A stretch of 64,000 bases of DNA from Anaerobacillus alkalilacustris (GTDB taxonomy: Bacteria; Bacillota; Bacilli; Bacillales; Anaerobacillaceae): positions 1-64,000 of the forward strand of contig NZ_MLQR01000004.1 in the NCBI RefSeq assembly GCF_001866005.1. Direction: 5' to 3'. How positions within the stretch are numbered: position 1 is the first letter of the stretch; the number at the start of each line of letters is the position of its first letter. Under the pieces are notes generated by a model. The model did not search any database. It was not told where the DNA came from and saw nothing but the letters and a program-made list of their open reading frames with translations. Shown in pieces: positions 8,475-17,668 of the stretch. The translations under genes were made by a program, and so were the position numbers.

Positions 8475-9212
8475 ATGAGTACATTGTTGGAACTAAATCA
8501 TGTATGTGGTGGCTATCATAAGGGCAAATCAGTTTTGCACGACCTCTCTTTTTCTGTTAATAAAGGTGAAATAGTTGGATTAATTGGGTTGAATGGTGCA
8601 GGTAAAAGTACAACGATAAAGCATATCTTAGGGTTAATGGAACTTCACAGTGGTGAAATAAAAATAAATGGAAGAAGCTTTCTAGATTCTCCAAATGAGT
8701 ATCGTCTTTCTTATTCTTATATACCTGAAACACCTATTTTATATGACGATCTAACATTACAAGAGCATTTAAATGTTACAGCTATGGCTTATGGATTATC
8801 ACAGGAAGAGTTAAAGGAAAGAAGTAGCCACCTTTTAAAAGAGTTCCGTATGGAAAAAATGTTAAATTGGTTTCCGGGCCACTTTTCAAAAGGAATGCGT
8901 CAAAAAGTAATGATTATGTGCGCTTTTTTATTATACCCGCCACTTTATATAATAGATGAACCTTTTATAGGATTAGATCCTATTGCTATAAAATCTTTAT
9001 TAAATCATCTTGTTCTAATGAAGGAGCAAGATGCTGGAATTTTGATGTCTACTCATATTCTTTCAACTGCTGAAAGGTATTGTGATCGCTTTATTATGTT
9101 ACATCACGGGAAAATCATAGTTGAGGGAACATTAGAGCAATTAAGGGAGAAAACAAGTATGCCAGGTGCAGCGTTAGACGATATTTATATTGAAATAACA
9201 AAGGAAGGCTAA
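8475..9212 (+). CDS. ecsA: ABC transporter ATPase EcsA
   Basis: EcsA is the ATPase of the Ecs transporter, which influences secretion, competence and intramembrane proteolysis by RasP in B. subtilis. The 245-residue protein has Walker A GLNGAGKST (38-46), a variant signature FSKGMRQK (137-144) replacing LSGGQ, Walker B LYIIDEP (157-163) and the switch His in MSTHIL. The start has AAGGAG. It is the first gene of the ecsABC operon, with ecsB one base after its stop codon. Confidence 0.95.
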   Translation: MSTLLELNHVCGGYHKGKSVLHDLSFSVNKGEIVGLIGLNGAGKSTTIKHILGLMELHSGEIKINGRSFLDSPNEYRLSYSYIPETPILYDDLTLQEHLNVTAMAYGLSQEELKERSSHLLKEFRMEKMLNWFPGHFSKGMRQKVMIMCAFLLYPPLYIIDEPFIGLDPIAIKSLLNHLVLMKEQDAGILMSTHILSTAERYCDRFIMLHHGKIIVEGTLEQLREKTSMPGAALDDIYIEITKEG

Positions 9213-9213
9213 T

Positions 9214-10428
9214 ATGAATACTATTGAAGAATTATGGAGTCAGCGTGCAAAAGATTATTGGAGTAGGGCAATAAGATATTTACGCCTAATTGGTAACAGT
9301 GGATTTTTGTTTACAATATATTTATCAATCATCGCTGGAAGTTATTATTATAGTGAATTGTTAAAGTGGCTTCCTGAGTGGTTTCCGGCTGCCCTATTTT
9401 TAGCTGCTATAACTGCGGTATTTGTAACCAAAAGTCCGCTACGAACATTTCTAAAATCAGCTGATGTTGTTTTTCTATCACCAATAGAAGGCAAATTACA
9501 AGCATATTTTCGTTTTTCTTTCTTTTACTCATTTATCGTACAAAGTTTTGTGATTACTTTCGTGATAGTGTTATTAACGCCGATGTACCGTCATTTTATT
9601 GTAGATGATGCAAGCTCACTGATATTTGTCATTGTAGTATTGCTTATTAGCAAAGGGTGGAATCTTATTGTTCAATGGGAAGAAGCTAGACTATTATTTT
9701 TAGGTATACGGCAGGCACATACACTTATGAGGTTTGTTGTTAATTTGACATTAACATATTTTCTTTTTTCAGGAGCATCAATTTATTTTATCGTTGCTTT
9801 AGTTATTATGAAAGGATTATTACTATTACTTTATTATCAACATTTAAAGCAGCAGCATAGTTTGAAATGGGAGGTTTTAATAGAAGTAGAAGAGAGAATG
9901 GTTATGTTTTTTTATCGTATCGCCAATATGTTTACCGATGTACCGAAGTTGAGTACAAAAGTAAAGCAAAGAAAATTTTGGAGCTCTATTCCAAATTTAT
10001 TAACGTTTAATCAAACATCAACCTTTCCATATTTATTTTTAAAATCTTTTATTAGGGCTAATGATTATTTTGGTATTTATATTCGACTAACCATCGTTGC
10101 AATCGTTTTTTTATTTTATGTTCAGATTGATTACGGACGAATATTTGTAGCTCTGCTTTTTCTTTATATGTCAGCATTACAGTTATCAACACTTATGAAA
10201 CATCATAATCTTAACTTGTGGATTGATTTATATCCGATAGATGTAGAAGTAAGGAAGAAAGCTTTTTCTTCAGTCGTCTTTTCTTTGCTTTTAATTAAAG
10301 TTAGTATTTTTACTTTGTTTACATTTTTAGCAACGAATCTAACAGAGGCCCTCTTTGTTTTGGTATTAGGGTTTGTATTTAGTTATCTATATTCGTATTT
10401 TTACATGAATAAGACAAGTCAAAGTTAG
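9214..10428 (+). CDS. ecsB: ABC transporter permease EcsB
   Basis: EcsB is the membrane subunit paired with EcsA. The 404-residue protein has roughly eight to ten hydrophobic segments arranged in two clusters (about 25-190 and 290-400) with a charged central loop containing NLLTFNQTSTFPYLFLKSFIRANDYFG. The start codon follows the ecsA stop codon by one base and uses AAAGGAAGG inside the ecsA end, so translation is probably coupled. Length matches B. subtilis EcsB (about 408). Confidence 0.93.
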   Translation: MNTIEELWSQRAKDYWSRAIRYLRLIGNSGFLFTIYLSIIAGSYYYSELLKWLPEWFPAALFLAAITAVFVTKSPLRTFLKSADVVFLSPIEGKLQAYFRFSFFYSFIVQSFVITFVIVLLTPMYRHFIVDDASSLIFVIVVLLISKGWNLIVQWEEARLLFLGIRQAHTLMRFVVNLTLTYFLFSGASIYFIVALVIMKGLLLLLYYQHLKQQHSLKWEVLIEVEERMVMFFYRIANMFTDVPKLSTKVKQRKFWSSIPNLLTFNQTSTFPYLFLKSFIRANDYFGIYIRLTIVAIVFLFYVQIDYGRIFVALLFLYMSALQLSTLMKHHNLNLWIDLYPIDVEVRKKAFSSVVFSLLLIKVSIFTLFTFLATNLTEALFVLVLGFVFSYLYSYFYMNKTSQS

Positions 10429-10460
10429 GATAAGTTTTATTGTTGGAGGTGAGTGGGGAG

Positions 10461-11195
10461 TTGGATGAGTTATATGAGGATAGAGCACGAATAGAGCTAA
10501 AGCGTTGGCAAAGGAAAGTGGAGAAAAAAAGCTCCCTAGCTAGCATTTATACTAGAAAGTTACAAACAAAAGTAAATAACCAAATACCTGAAAAAATTCA
10601 TTCGATCTTTACAATAAGTGTAAAAAATATGGTGCAAGCGACTTTAGTAGGTTCTGAGTACACTACGACAACTATTCCATTAGAAGGTGTTCCTTTACAA
10701 GAACGAGAGATAAAGTTAGAAGAGAAAGTGAAAGTATATAAGAAGACAGCGGCATTCGAAGGTGCTGGAACAGGTGCGGGCGGAATAATTCTAGGAATGG
10801 TCGATTTTCCTTTACTTTTATCGATAAAAATGAGATTTTTATTTGAAGCTGCAAGTATTTATGGTTTTGATGTAAAAGATTATCGAGAAAGATTATTTAT
10901 TCTTTATCTTTTTCAGCTTGCATATTCAAGTGACAATAAAAAAAGAGATGTCTTTGAAAAGATTAAGAGATGGGAACAAATAAAAGATGATTTACCCGAT
11001 AAAGAAACATACTTAGAGGAGATAAATTGGAAATCTTTCCAGCTTGAATATCGAGATCATATCGACTTGATAAAGCTATTACAACTAATACCAGGATTTG
11101 GTGCGATTGTAGGTGCTATTGCAAACTATCATTTTCTCGAAGTCTTAGGGGAAACAGCTAAGAATAGTTATCGGATGAGATTATTAGAGTCATAA
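10461..11195 (+). CDS. ecsC: EcsC family protein
   Basis: This is the third gene of the ecs operon and a member of the EcsC family (function unknown). The sequence IPEKIHSIFTISVKNMVQATLVGSEYTT and the glycine-rich AFEGAGTGAGGIILGMVDFPLLLSIKM are family hallmarks. No ATG lies near the N-terminus. A TTG at 10461 lies 10 bases after GGAGGT (10445-10450) and is my choice (244 residues); the in-frame TTG at 10440 or GTG at 10449 are alternatives. A composite repeat follows 11 bases after the stop codon. Confidence 0.85.
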   Translation: MDELYEDRARIELKRWQRKVEKKSSLASIYTRKLQTKVNNQIPEKIHSIFTISVKNMVQATLVGSEYTTTTIPLEGVPLQEREIKLEEKVKVYKKTAAFEGAGTGAGGIILGMVDFPLLLSIKMRFLFEAASIYGFDVKDYRERLFILYLFQLAYSSDNKKRDVFEKIKRWEQIKDDLPDKETYLEEINWKSFQLEYRDHIDLIKLLQLIPGFGAIVGAIANYHFLEVLGETAKNSYRMRLLES

Positions 11196-11206
11196 ACAAA
11201 GTAACC

Positions 11207-11628
11207 AAGAAAAGCGCAAGCGCCTTGGTCACGAGCAGCTGCTCCTGTGCCACTCCGTTCGCTTGTCGCAAAGCTGCTTCGTAGTAATCCGAGTAGTAGC
11301 TTCACTGGGGCGGCCTTTGACAGAAGCCGCTCTTTGGCTTCCTACGTGCTTTTAGCGTCTGTCTAGTATTGCCTCGTAGTAAGCTTCCTCGAAGCAGTGT
11401 TTTGTGCGACGAGTAACCGCAGGAGCAATTGTTTTCCGTGCGACGAGTAACCGCAGGAGCAATTGTTTTCCGTGCGACGAGTAACCGCAGGAGCAAAGCT
11501 GCATGAAGCTATTCAGAGACGTTATTCATGTAGTTATTGAAGTCAGTAGCTTGACTGAAGTGACCGAGCTCGTAGGCTGCTTGCGCTAGACAGTTTTTCA
11601 AGTTAGAAATTTATAAATTCTGATACTG
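11207..11628. repeat. Composite intergenic repeat, copy 1 (with 34-bp tandem array)
   Basis: The outer boundary begins AAGAAAAGCGCAAGCGCC and the other ends with the tail TTATAAATTCTGATACTGT; the same ends bracket the 85-bp minimal copy at 48012. Here the interior is expanded to about 420 bp and contains a 34-bp tandem array (11404-11496). It is visibly richer in GC than the genes around it. Open frames inside (for example 11302-11496, minus) are low-complexity and have no ribosome binding site. Confidence 0.8.
11404..11496. repeat. 34-bp direct tandem repeat, 2.7 copies
   Basis: The unit starts GTGCGACGAGTAACCGCAGG and is repeated exactly at 11404-11437 and 11438-11471; a third copy runs for 25 bases (11472-11496) before diverging. 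Confidence 0.9.
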
Positions 11629-11682
11629 TAAAAAAGAGCCAGCTAAAGTTAACGTTCCTTTAGTTGGCTCTTTTTACAGTTT
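11625..11682. terminator. Strong bidirectional terminator between ecs and ccdA
   Basis: Arms at 11625-11648 and 11658-11680 pair over about 23 bases and contain AGAGCCAGCTAAAG and CTTTAGTTGGCTCT. T-runs are present on both strands, so it can serve both converging operons. Confidence 0.8.
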
Positions 11683-11802
11683 AATGAATTTCATAATCCA
11701 TCATTATCGCCACTAAGATGCTATATCTAGTTACGTTGAAGCGTTCGTAACTAGATATAGATTTATGTAGGTCGGTTCTTGTAACTATGAAATTTACTCA
11801 GT
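11680..11802 (-). repeat. MITE-like palindromic element, copy C
   Basis: Outer ends TTTAATGAATTTCATAATCC and, on the other side, AACTATGAAATTTACTCAG form imperfect terminal inverted repeats. The centre is a stem-loop, CTATATCTAGTTACG with CGTAACTAGATATAG (11721-11760). Stem sequence is shared with copies D and E. No coding capacity. Confidence 0.75.
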
Positions 11803-11898
11803 TAAGAAAAATTTTTCGGTTATTTACTTTCGGTTTAATTAAGAAAGTGGTATGCGAGAAATTATAGTTTTTTCCAACGATAAATAATAAACTGTGTA

Positions 11899-12630
11899 TT
11901 AAAAGTTAAATGGAATATATTGAGCTAACCATCCAGAAATACGAGCAAATAACCCAGTATATAAAAGAATACCAAGAATAATCATAACAATACCACTAGT
12001 CTTTTGAATAATTGGTAAATACTTATTTATTCTTCTAATCTTATTTAGTGATCGTGAGTAAAGGAGAGCCACGAGCAGAAACGGAATACCAAGTCCGATA
12101 GAGTACACGAATAATAATAACATCCCTGATGCCATTGTTCCGCTTTGAGCAGCTAAAATAAGAATAGAAGATAGGACCAGTCCGATGCAAGGGGACCAGC
12201 CAGCACCAAATACAAACCCAAACCCAACGGAACCTAAAAAACTCATCGACTTCTTCGGTTTTGTTTGAAGTTTTTTTTCACTCATTAACATTTTTATAGA
12301 AAATAAACCAAGCATTTGTAAGCCTAAGACAACGATAACTATGCCACCAATTTTCTCGAGTAATTCCCGGTTTCTCATGAACAGTTGTCCGAAAGCGGTA
12401 CTTGAGGCACCTAATAGTAGAAAGATAATTGTGAATCCAATAATAAAGCCTAGACTTCTAGAAATAATTAACTTTCGGTCTGCATGAAGTTGATTATCAG
12501 AAATGGACGTTCCGGTTAGCTGAGCCAAATATGCAGGAACTAACGGGAAAATACAAGGTGATAAAAAAGAGACTATTCCAGCTAATAATGCTAGCCAAAT
12601 CGAAATAAAAGTAAATTCTGTAATGACCAA
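11899..12630 (-). CDS. ccdA: CcdA-type thiol-disulfide membrane transporter
   Basis: CcdA/DsbD-beta proteins carry electrons from cytoplasmic thioredoxin across the membrane for cytochrome c maturation and spore cortex synthesis. The 243-residue protein has six membrane segments and the two redox Cys-Pro/Pro-Cys motifs: SPCIFPLVPAY (Cys26) and WSPCIGLVL (Cys148). Length fits CcdA (about 235). The start is a TTG at 12630 with GAGGTG 6 bases upstream. It stands alone, convergent with the ecs operon. Which thiol partner it serves is not shown, so the symbol is by family. Confidence 0.85.
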   Translation of the reverse strand: MVITEFTFISIWLALLAGIVSFLSPCIFPLVPAYLAQLTGTSISDNQLHADRKLIISRSLGFIIGFTIIFLLLGASSTAFGQLFMRNRELLEKIGGIVIVVLGLQMLGLFSIKMLMSEKKLQTKPKKSMSFLGSVGFGFVFGAGWSPCIGLVLSSILILAAQSGTMASGMLLLFVYSIGLGIPFLLVALLYSRSLNKIRRINKYLPIIQKTSGIVMIILGILLYTGLFARISGWLAQYIPFNF

Positions 12631-12848
12631 TCAAAACACCTCTTATATTAATTATGGAGTACTAAAAACACCTTAAGGTACGAGTTTATCAAGTATATTT
12701 TATCATAGAATATAAAAGCAACTTGTAACTTTATGATACCTTTGTTCGTATAGAAAAGAAAGTCGTAAAATTGCACTATATGTCGAATGTGCGTTAATAT
12801 AAAATAATATATCTATGAAATCTATATGAGATAGAAAGGAGGTCTTTT

Positions 12849-15035
12849 ATGCGTAAAAGCCTTGTAATTGGTATTGCACTATTTTCGTTTATGTTTATTT
12901 TAAGTTTCTCTATCTATATTACTATTATCCTGTTAGGAAACTATGCTATCGATAATAAAAAACTTGTTATGGATGCTGCAACGACCTTAGTCAATGAAGA
13001 TGGGGAAATAATAACAAAACTTTTTGTTGAAAATCGTGAAATTGTACCAATTTCAACTGTGCCAAATCATGTACAAGAGGCCTTTGTAGCTGTTGAAGAT
13101 GCTAGATTTTACGATCATCGTGGTATTGATTTTCGTGCAATTGGTAGAGCTTTGTATCGAGACATTATTGCTCGAGCGAAAGTTGAAGGTGGAAGCACAA
13201 TTACACAGCAATTAGTAAAGAATACGTTTTTATCGAATGAAAAAACATTGATGAGAAAAACAAAAGAAGTAGTAATAGCAATTAATTTAGAGCGACGTTA
13301 TAGTAAACAGGAAATTCTAGAGATGTATTTAAATAGAATTTACTTCGGACACGGGGCTTATGGGATACAAGCTGCTGCAAACCTTTATTTTAATAAAGAT
13401 GTAAGTGAGCTTACGGTCGATGAAGGAGCGTTGTTAGCAAGTTTGCCTAAAGCCCCAAATACGTATTCTCCTTTTAATAATTTGGAATTAAGTAAACAAA
13501 GGAGAAACCTTACATTAAGTGTTATGGAACGAAGAGGTTATATATCCGCCGAAGATGCCGTTACTTTACAAAGACGTTCTATAAATGTAGATTTCAATAA
13601 AATTTCTGAAAATCCTGCTTATTTAACATACGTTGATATGGTATTAGAAGAGGCAGAATCGCTTTACCAATTATCAAATGCTGAGATCTTACGTGGGGGT
13701 TATACGATCGTTGTACCGATGGATACTCATCTTCAAAACAAGACTTATGATCTGTTTTTAGATGAAACATATTTCCCAAAGGATGGTCCTAATCAAAAGG
13801 TTGAAGCTGCCTTTGTACTTTTAGACAATGAAACAGGAGGAGTCACTGTAGCCCTAGGTGGTAGGGATTATGTAAGAAAAGGGATAAATCGAGTAAATGT
13901 TAAAAGACAGCCTGGTTCAACGATTAAGCCTCTAATTGTTTACAGTCCGGCTTTAGAGTCAGGGCTTTATGAGCCGTATTCGCTTCTGAAAGATGAATTA
14001 ATAGATTATGCTGGGTATCAACCACGAAATTATAGTAACTACTATGATGGTGAGATTACAATGTACGATGCTTTGGTTAGTTCAGCTAATGCGCCGGCTG
14101 TTTGGCTGTTAAATGAATTAACGATTGAAGAGGGAAAGGGTTATTTAAAGGAATTTGGTATCTCTATTGAAGAAAAAGGTTTGGCACTTGCTTTAGGAGG
14201 AATGTCTGAAGGGTTAACTCCACTTGAATTAGCGACTGCTTATCGTCCTTTTGCAAGTGAAGGTAACATGATAGAGCCTTATTTTATTTTAGAACTATAT
14301 GATCGTAATGGTGAAAAAATAGTAGACGTTAATAAGGTTGAACGCCAAGTGTTGTCTTCTCAAACGGCTTGGTATATGACTAGAATGTTGGAAGCAGTTG
14401 TAACAGATGGTACTGCACGTCTCGGTCATATCGATGTAGCTTTGGCTGGAAAAACAGGGACAACATCCTTCACAGGAGTAGAGGGAGCTGTTAGAGATGC
14501 GTGGTTTGTTGGTTTTACTCCGGAATTAGTAGGTTCATTATGGATGGGTTTTGATCGAACGGATCTTGACCACCATCTTACTGTAGGAAGTTCATATCCA
14601 ACAAAATTATTTAAAGAAATTGTTAATAAAGCAGAGGTTGAAAAGAACTCATTGACTTTTACAAAACCTGATCATGTAATTGAGTTAGAGTCGCCGGTTC
14701 GTCTCGTAGAGATTGATGATTTATACGCTTCTCTTTCTTTTAAAGGTCTAGGTTTAACTGTACATTTACAATGGTCAACGTCTAATGATGAAAGACTTCA
14801 TTACCATATTTATGAAGTTAATCGTACCGGGAAATTAATAAAGATCGGGCAAGTTGAAGGCAGTGGTGAGTATTTTGTTCGTGGAGTTAATTTATTTTCA
14901 TTAAATGATTATGTTGTAAAGGCGTATAATCCTCAAACAAATATGGAAGGTGTACCTTCGAATCAAGCGAAAGTAAGTTTTTCATTAGTAGGTTCCGAAG
15001 ACAACAATATTAAAGGGATAAATAATACTCCGTAG
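12849..15035 (+). CDS. pbpF: Class A penicillin-binding protein, PbpF-like
   Basis: This bifunctional enzyme polymerises glycan strands and cross-links peptides outside the membrane. The 728-residue protein has an N-terminal anchor (about 5-30), a glycosyltransferase domain with EDARFYDHRG (catalytic Glu83), EGGSTITQQ and YLNRIYFGHGAYG, and a transpeptidase domain with STIK (Ser357), SAN (412-414) and KTG (535-537). A C-terminal Fn3-like segment follows from about residue 635. B. subtilis pbpF lies just upstream of hemE, and size agrees (about 714), so I call PbpF; PbpG-type is the alternative. AAAGGAGGT precedes the ATG. PbpF in B. subtilis contributes to the spore cell wall. Confidence 0.9.
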   Translation: MRKSLVIGIALFSFMFILSFSIYITIILLGNYAIDNKKLVMDAATTLVNEDGEIITKLFVENREIVPISTVPNHVQEAFVAVEDARFYDHRGIDFRAIGRALYRDIIARAKVEGGSTITQQLVKNTFLSNEKTLMRKTKEVVIAINLERRYSKQEILEMYLNRIYFGHGAYGIQAAANLYFNKDVSELTVDEGALLASLPKAPNTYSPFNNLELSKQRRNLTLSVMERRGYISAEDAVTLQRRSINVDFNKISENPAYLTYVDMVLEEAESLYQLSNAEILRGGYTIVVPMDTHLQNKTYDLFLDETYFPKDGPNQKVEAAFVLLDNETGGVTVALGGRDYVRKGINRVNVKRQPGSTIKPLIVYSPALESGLYEPYSLLKDELIDYAGYQPRNYSNYYDGEITMYDALVSSANAPAVWLLNELTIEEGKGYLKEFGISIEEKGLALALGGMSEGLTPLELATAYRPFASEGNMIEPYFILELYDRNGEKIVDVNKVERQVLSSQTAWYMTRMLEAVVTDGTARLGHIDVALAGKTGTTSFTGVEGAVRDAWFVGFTPELVGSLWMGFDRTDLDHHLTVGSSYPTKLFKEIVNKAEVEKNSLTFTKPDHVIELESPVRLVEIDDLYASLSFKGLGLTVHLQWSTSNDERLHYHIYEVNRTGKLIKIGQVEGSGEYFVRGVNLFSLNDYVVKAYNPQTNMEGVPSNQAKVSFSLVGSEDNNIKGINNTP

Positions 15036-15060
15036 GTTTCGTTACCTGCGGAGTTTTGTT
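15027..15060 (+). terminator. pbpF terminator overlapping its stop codon
   Basis: Arms ACTCCGTAGGT (15027-15037) and ACCTGCGGAGT (15044-15054) pair with one G-U and are followed by TTTTGTT. The left arm includes the pbpF stop codon. Confidence 0.75.
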
Positions 15061-15137
15061 ATGTAGATTTCATATACATATTTTAGGAAGTAAGGTGAAA
15101 AATACTATTATGATAAAAGTAGTTCGAGGAGATTGAG

Positions 15138-15335
15138 ATGAACGATTTAATAGATCGAATTTTTGGCTTTTTACCTAATCGGGGGATTTTTTGGACAGCT
15201 GTTGCGCTATGTATTGTCATGTTTATTACACGGTCAGTAACAAACTGGTTAGTTGAAAAGGTTAAATTACCATGGATGGAAGAAAAGAATCAAAAGCAAA
15301 GAAAAGCTTTTCAAAATGGAAATGATACTAAGTAG
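15138..15335 (+). CDS. Small membrane protein of the germination operon (candidate D subunit)
   Basis: The 65-residue product starts at ATG 15138 after CGAGGAG. It has one clear membrane helix (about 17-35, IFWTAVALCIVMFI) and a charged C-terminal tail. It is 7 bases upstream of the GerB-type gene and is therefore co-transcribed with the receptor genes. Some ger operons in Bacillus carry a small 'D' gene of about 70-80 residues whose product modulates germination; those usually have two helices. Assignment to that class is inference from context; I see no sequence signature. Confidence 0.6.
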   Translation: MNDLIDRIFGFLPNRGIFWTAVALCIVMFITRSVTNWLVEKVKLPWMEEKNQKQRKAFQNGNDTK

Positions 15336-15342
15336 GTGAACT

Positions 15343-16464
15343 ATGGATCCAAATAGCTATCAAATTTCAAAAATAGAAATGTCAGTAACACTCATTTGTA
15401 TGATTATCGGAGTTGGTATCTTAACTTTACCACGTGTTTTAGCTTCGTCAATGGAAACACCAGATGGGTGGATTTCAGTAGGAATCGGCTCCTTGATGAC
15501 GATGGTTATCATTTTCTTCATAGTGAAACTTCATCGTCATTTCCCTGGTGAAACACTTTTTATGTTTGTAAGTAAGAGTTCGAAAGGAAAGTGGATAGGG
15601 AAGTTGCTAACAATCGCATTCTTTGTACACTTTTTGTCTTTGTTGTCTTATGAAGCTAGAATACTAACCATTGTTATTCGAATGTATTTACTAGCCGAAA
15701 CTCCTTCAGAAATTACTGCCGTTATTATTTTTTTAGCGACTACTTATGCAGTGACCAAAGGGCTTCAAGGTATCGTTCACTTAAATTTAATGTTCTTACC
15801 TATTGTATTAATCATGATCTTTATTATTCTTATGTTTAGTATGGGAGAGGGACAAGTCGATCACTTACTTCCTATAGCAGCAGAAGGCATTTCTCCCATC
15901 ATAACAGGAGTTTCCGATACTGTTTTTTCATTTTTAGGATTTGAAATATTATTTTTTTTCATAGCGTTTATGAAGCTAAAAGATATTATGGCTGCTCCTT
16001 TGAATGGGGGAATTACGGTAATAACGATTTTTTATGTCGCGGTTGTTGCCATTTCTTATAGTGTACTTTCAGTAGAGGGAACGAAAGTTATTGCTTTTCC
16101 ATTAGTTGCTTTAGCAAAAGAGTTAGAAGTTGTCCAAGGTATTATTGAACGTATGGAACCCCTTCTCATAACGGTTTGGATTATGACCATTTTCAATACA
16201 ATGACCATTTCTCATTTTCTTGCTACAAGATTAGTAAAGGAGGTATTAATAACGAAACCACGAAGCTCCACCATTGCGATAATTATCACTTTTTTTTCAT
16301 TTATCATTGCGTTTATCCCTAACTCCATTCAAGAGACATTTATATTTGGGGATTTACTTTCTTATTTTGCAATGTTTATTACGATTATTTCACTAATTAT
16401 TGGATATACGTTTGTTGTCGTTAAAAAGAAGAAACAAAAACAAGAGGGAAGCGAGGCGATGTGA
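15343..16464 (+). CDS. Spore germination permease, GerB family
   Basis: GerB-type proteins are the integral-membrane, probably ligand-recognising subunits of nutrient germination receptors in the spore inner membrane and belong to the amino acid-polyamine-organocation transporter superfamily. The 373-residue product has about ten membrane helices and the family start YQISKIEMSVTLICMIIGVGILTLPR. Length is typical (about 365). TAGGTG at the end of the preceding gene is its ribosome binding site. It is followed directly by the GerC gene. The nutrient recognised cannot be read from the sequence. Confidence 0.92.
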   Translation: MDPNSYQISKIEMSVTLICMIIGVGILTLPRVLASSMETPDGWISVGIGSLMTMVIIFFIVKLHRHFPGETLFMFVSKSSKGKWIGKLLTIAFFVHFLSLLSYEARILTIVIRMYLLAETPSEITAVIIFLATTYAVTKGLQGIVHLNLMFLPIVLIMIFIILMFSMGEGQVDHLLPIAAEGISPIITGVSDTVFSFLGFEILFFFIAFMKLKDIMAAPLNGGITVITIFYVAVVAISYSVLSVEGTKVIAFPLVALAKELEVVQGIIERMEPLLITVWIMTIFNTMTISHFLATRLVKEVLITKPRSSTIAIIITFFSFIIAFIPNSIQETFIFGDLLSYFAMFITIISLIIGYTFVVVKKKKQKQEGSEAM

Positions 16465-17658
16465 GTGCTCCGTAAGTTATTTTTTCTCTTCGCTGTTTTA
16501 TCACTGTTAACTTCTTGTTGGGATTCAACAGAAATAGAGGAGGTCGGGTTTGTAGCAGCAGTTGCTTTAGATCCTATAGAAAAAAAAGATTTAGAACTTT
16601 ATAAGGAACAGTTTCAAAAAGAAACAGGTATAACACCTGGTCACCTTTATAAAACAACGTACCAAGTATTTATTCCAAGTGCAGCTAATGGAGAAGGAGT
16701 AGCCACAGATGACGCTTTTTTTAATATTACTTCTGTTGGAAGAACGAATTTTAAAATTAATCGAAACATAGCAGCACGGAGAAGTCGTCGCCTTAATTAC
16801 GAGCATTTAAAAGTGATTATCATAAATGAAGAACTTACGAAATCAGGATCGATGATCGGCCACCTTATTGATTTTTACATTAGAGATCACGAGATGCGCA
16901 GAAACGCGTTGGTTTTTATTTCTAACGGAGCGGCAAACGGAAGCTTACAACACAAACTTCCTCTTGAACTTATGCCAACTACTTCTATTAAGATGGTTCA
17001 AGAGAATTATAAAGCTAATCATGCGATGCCACCTCCAAAAGAAATAGGTGATTTAGCAAAAGATATTATTAATGATCAAAGTTATATTCTCCCAAGAATA
17101 ACTCCCTTTGAGGGGATAGATTTTAAAGTTGCAGGAGCTGGTGTTTTTTTAGGACGAACAAATGAATTTGTTGGTTGGTTAGGGGAAATCGATTTATTGG
17201 CGTATAGCTTAGTAACGGGTGATGCATTTAATGCGATTTTAGAAGTTGATAAAGACGGGAAATTGTTTGTTTTTGAAATTGACACGATGGGGTCGGTCAT
17301 CAATTATCAACGTAAAAATGATCAAGATTATTTTCAAATAGACATTAAGGCTGAAGGATTTTTAGGTGAAAGTTGGCTAGGAGACATAGAACTCAGTGAA
17401 GATATGAATGAAAAGTTGGAAGTGGCGGTAGAAAAGGAAATTGAACATTTAGCCAAAAACATCATTGACAAACTGCAACACGAATTTCATGCAGATATTT
17501 TTGGTCTATATAAAAAGGTAAAGCAAAAAAATTATCGTTATTGGAAAGGGATTGAAGAGAATTGGGGTGGAGAAGGTGGATTGTTTTCAAAGGCAACCAT
17601 TGATGTTTCGGCCAAGGTGAAAATCAGACATTACATGACTGAAGAAAAAGTTTCGTAA
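16465..17658 (+). CDS. Ger(x)C spore germination lipoprotein
   Basis: The C subunit of a germination receptor is a lipoprotein on the outer face of the spore inner membrane. This 397-residue protein starts at GTG 16465, immediately after the GerB-gene stop codon, with GAGG 8 bases upstream. The signal peptide LRKLFFLFAVLSLLTSC has lipobox LTSC followed by WDSTEIEE, the hallmark of Ger(x)C proteins. C-terminal EIEHLAKNIIDKLQ and HADIFGLYKKVKQKNYRYW match the family's last domain. Confidence 0.92.
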   Translation: MLRKLFFLFAVLSLLTSCWDSTEIEEVGFVAAVALDPIEKKDLELYKEQFQKETGITPGHLYKTTYQVFIPSAANGEGVATDDAFFNITSVGRTNFKINRNIAARRSRRLNYEHLKVIIINEELTKSGSMIGHLIDFYIRDHEMRRNALVFISNGAANGSLQHKLPLELMPTTSIKMVQENYKANHAMPPPKEIGDLAKDIINDQSYILPRITPFEGIDFKVAGAGVFLGRTNEFVGWLGEIDLLAYSLVTGDAFNAILEVDKDGKLFVFEIDTMGSVINYQRKNDQDYFQIDIKAEGFLGESWLGDIELSEDMNEKLEVAVEKEIEHLAKNIIDKLQHEFHADIFGLYKKVKQKNYRYWKGIEENWGGEGGLFSKATIDVSAKVKIRHYMTEEKVS

Positions 17659-17668
17659 GGTGAGTGCG

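Noticed and set aside
11302-11496. Open frame of 64 codons on the minus strand
   Set aside because: It lies wholly in composite repeat copy 1 and its 34-bp array, has Arg/Lys-rich low-complexity sequence and no ribosome binding site.
11404-11496. Possible CRISPR array
   Set aside because: The 34-bp units are directly adjacent with no spacers, only 2.7 copies, and there are no cas genes nearby.
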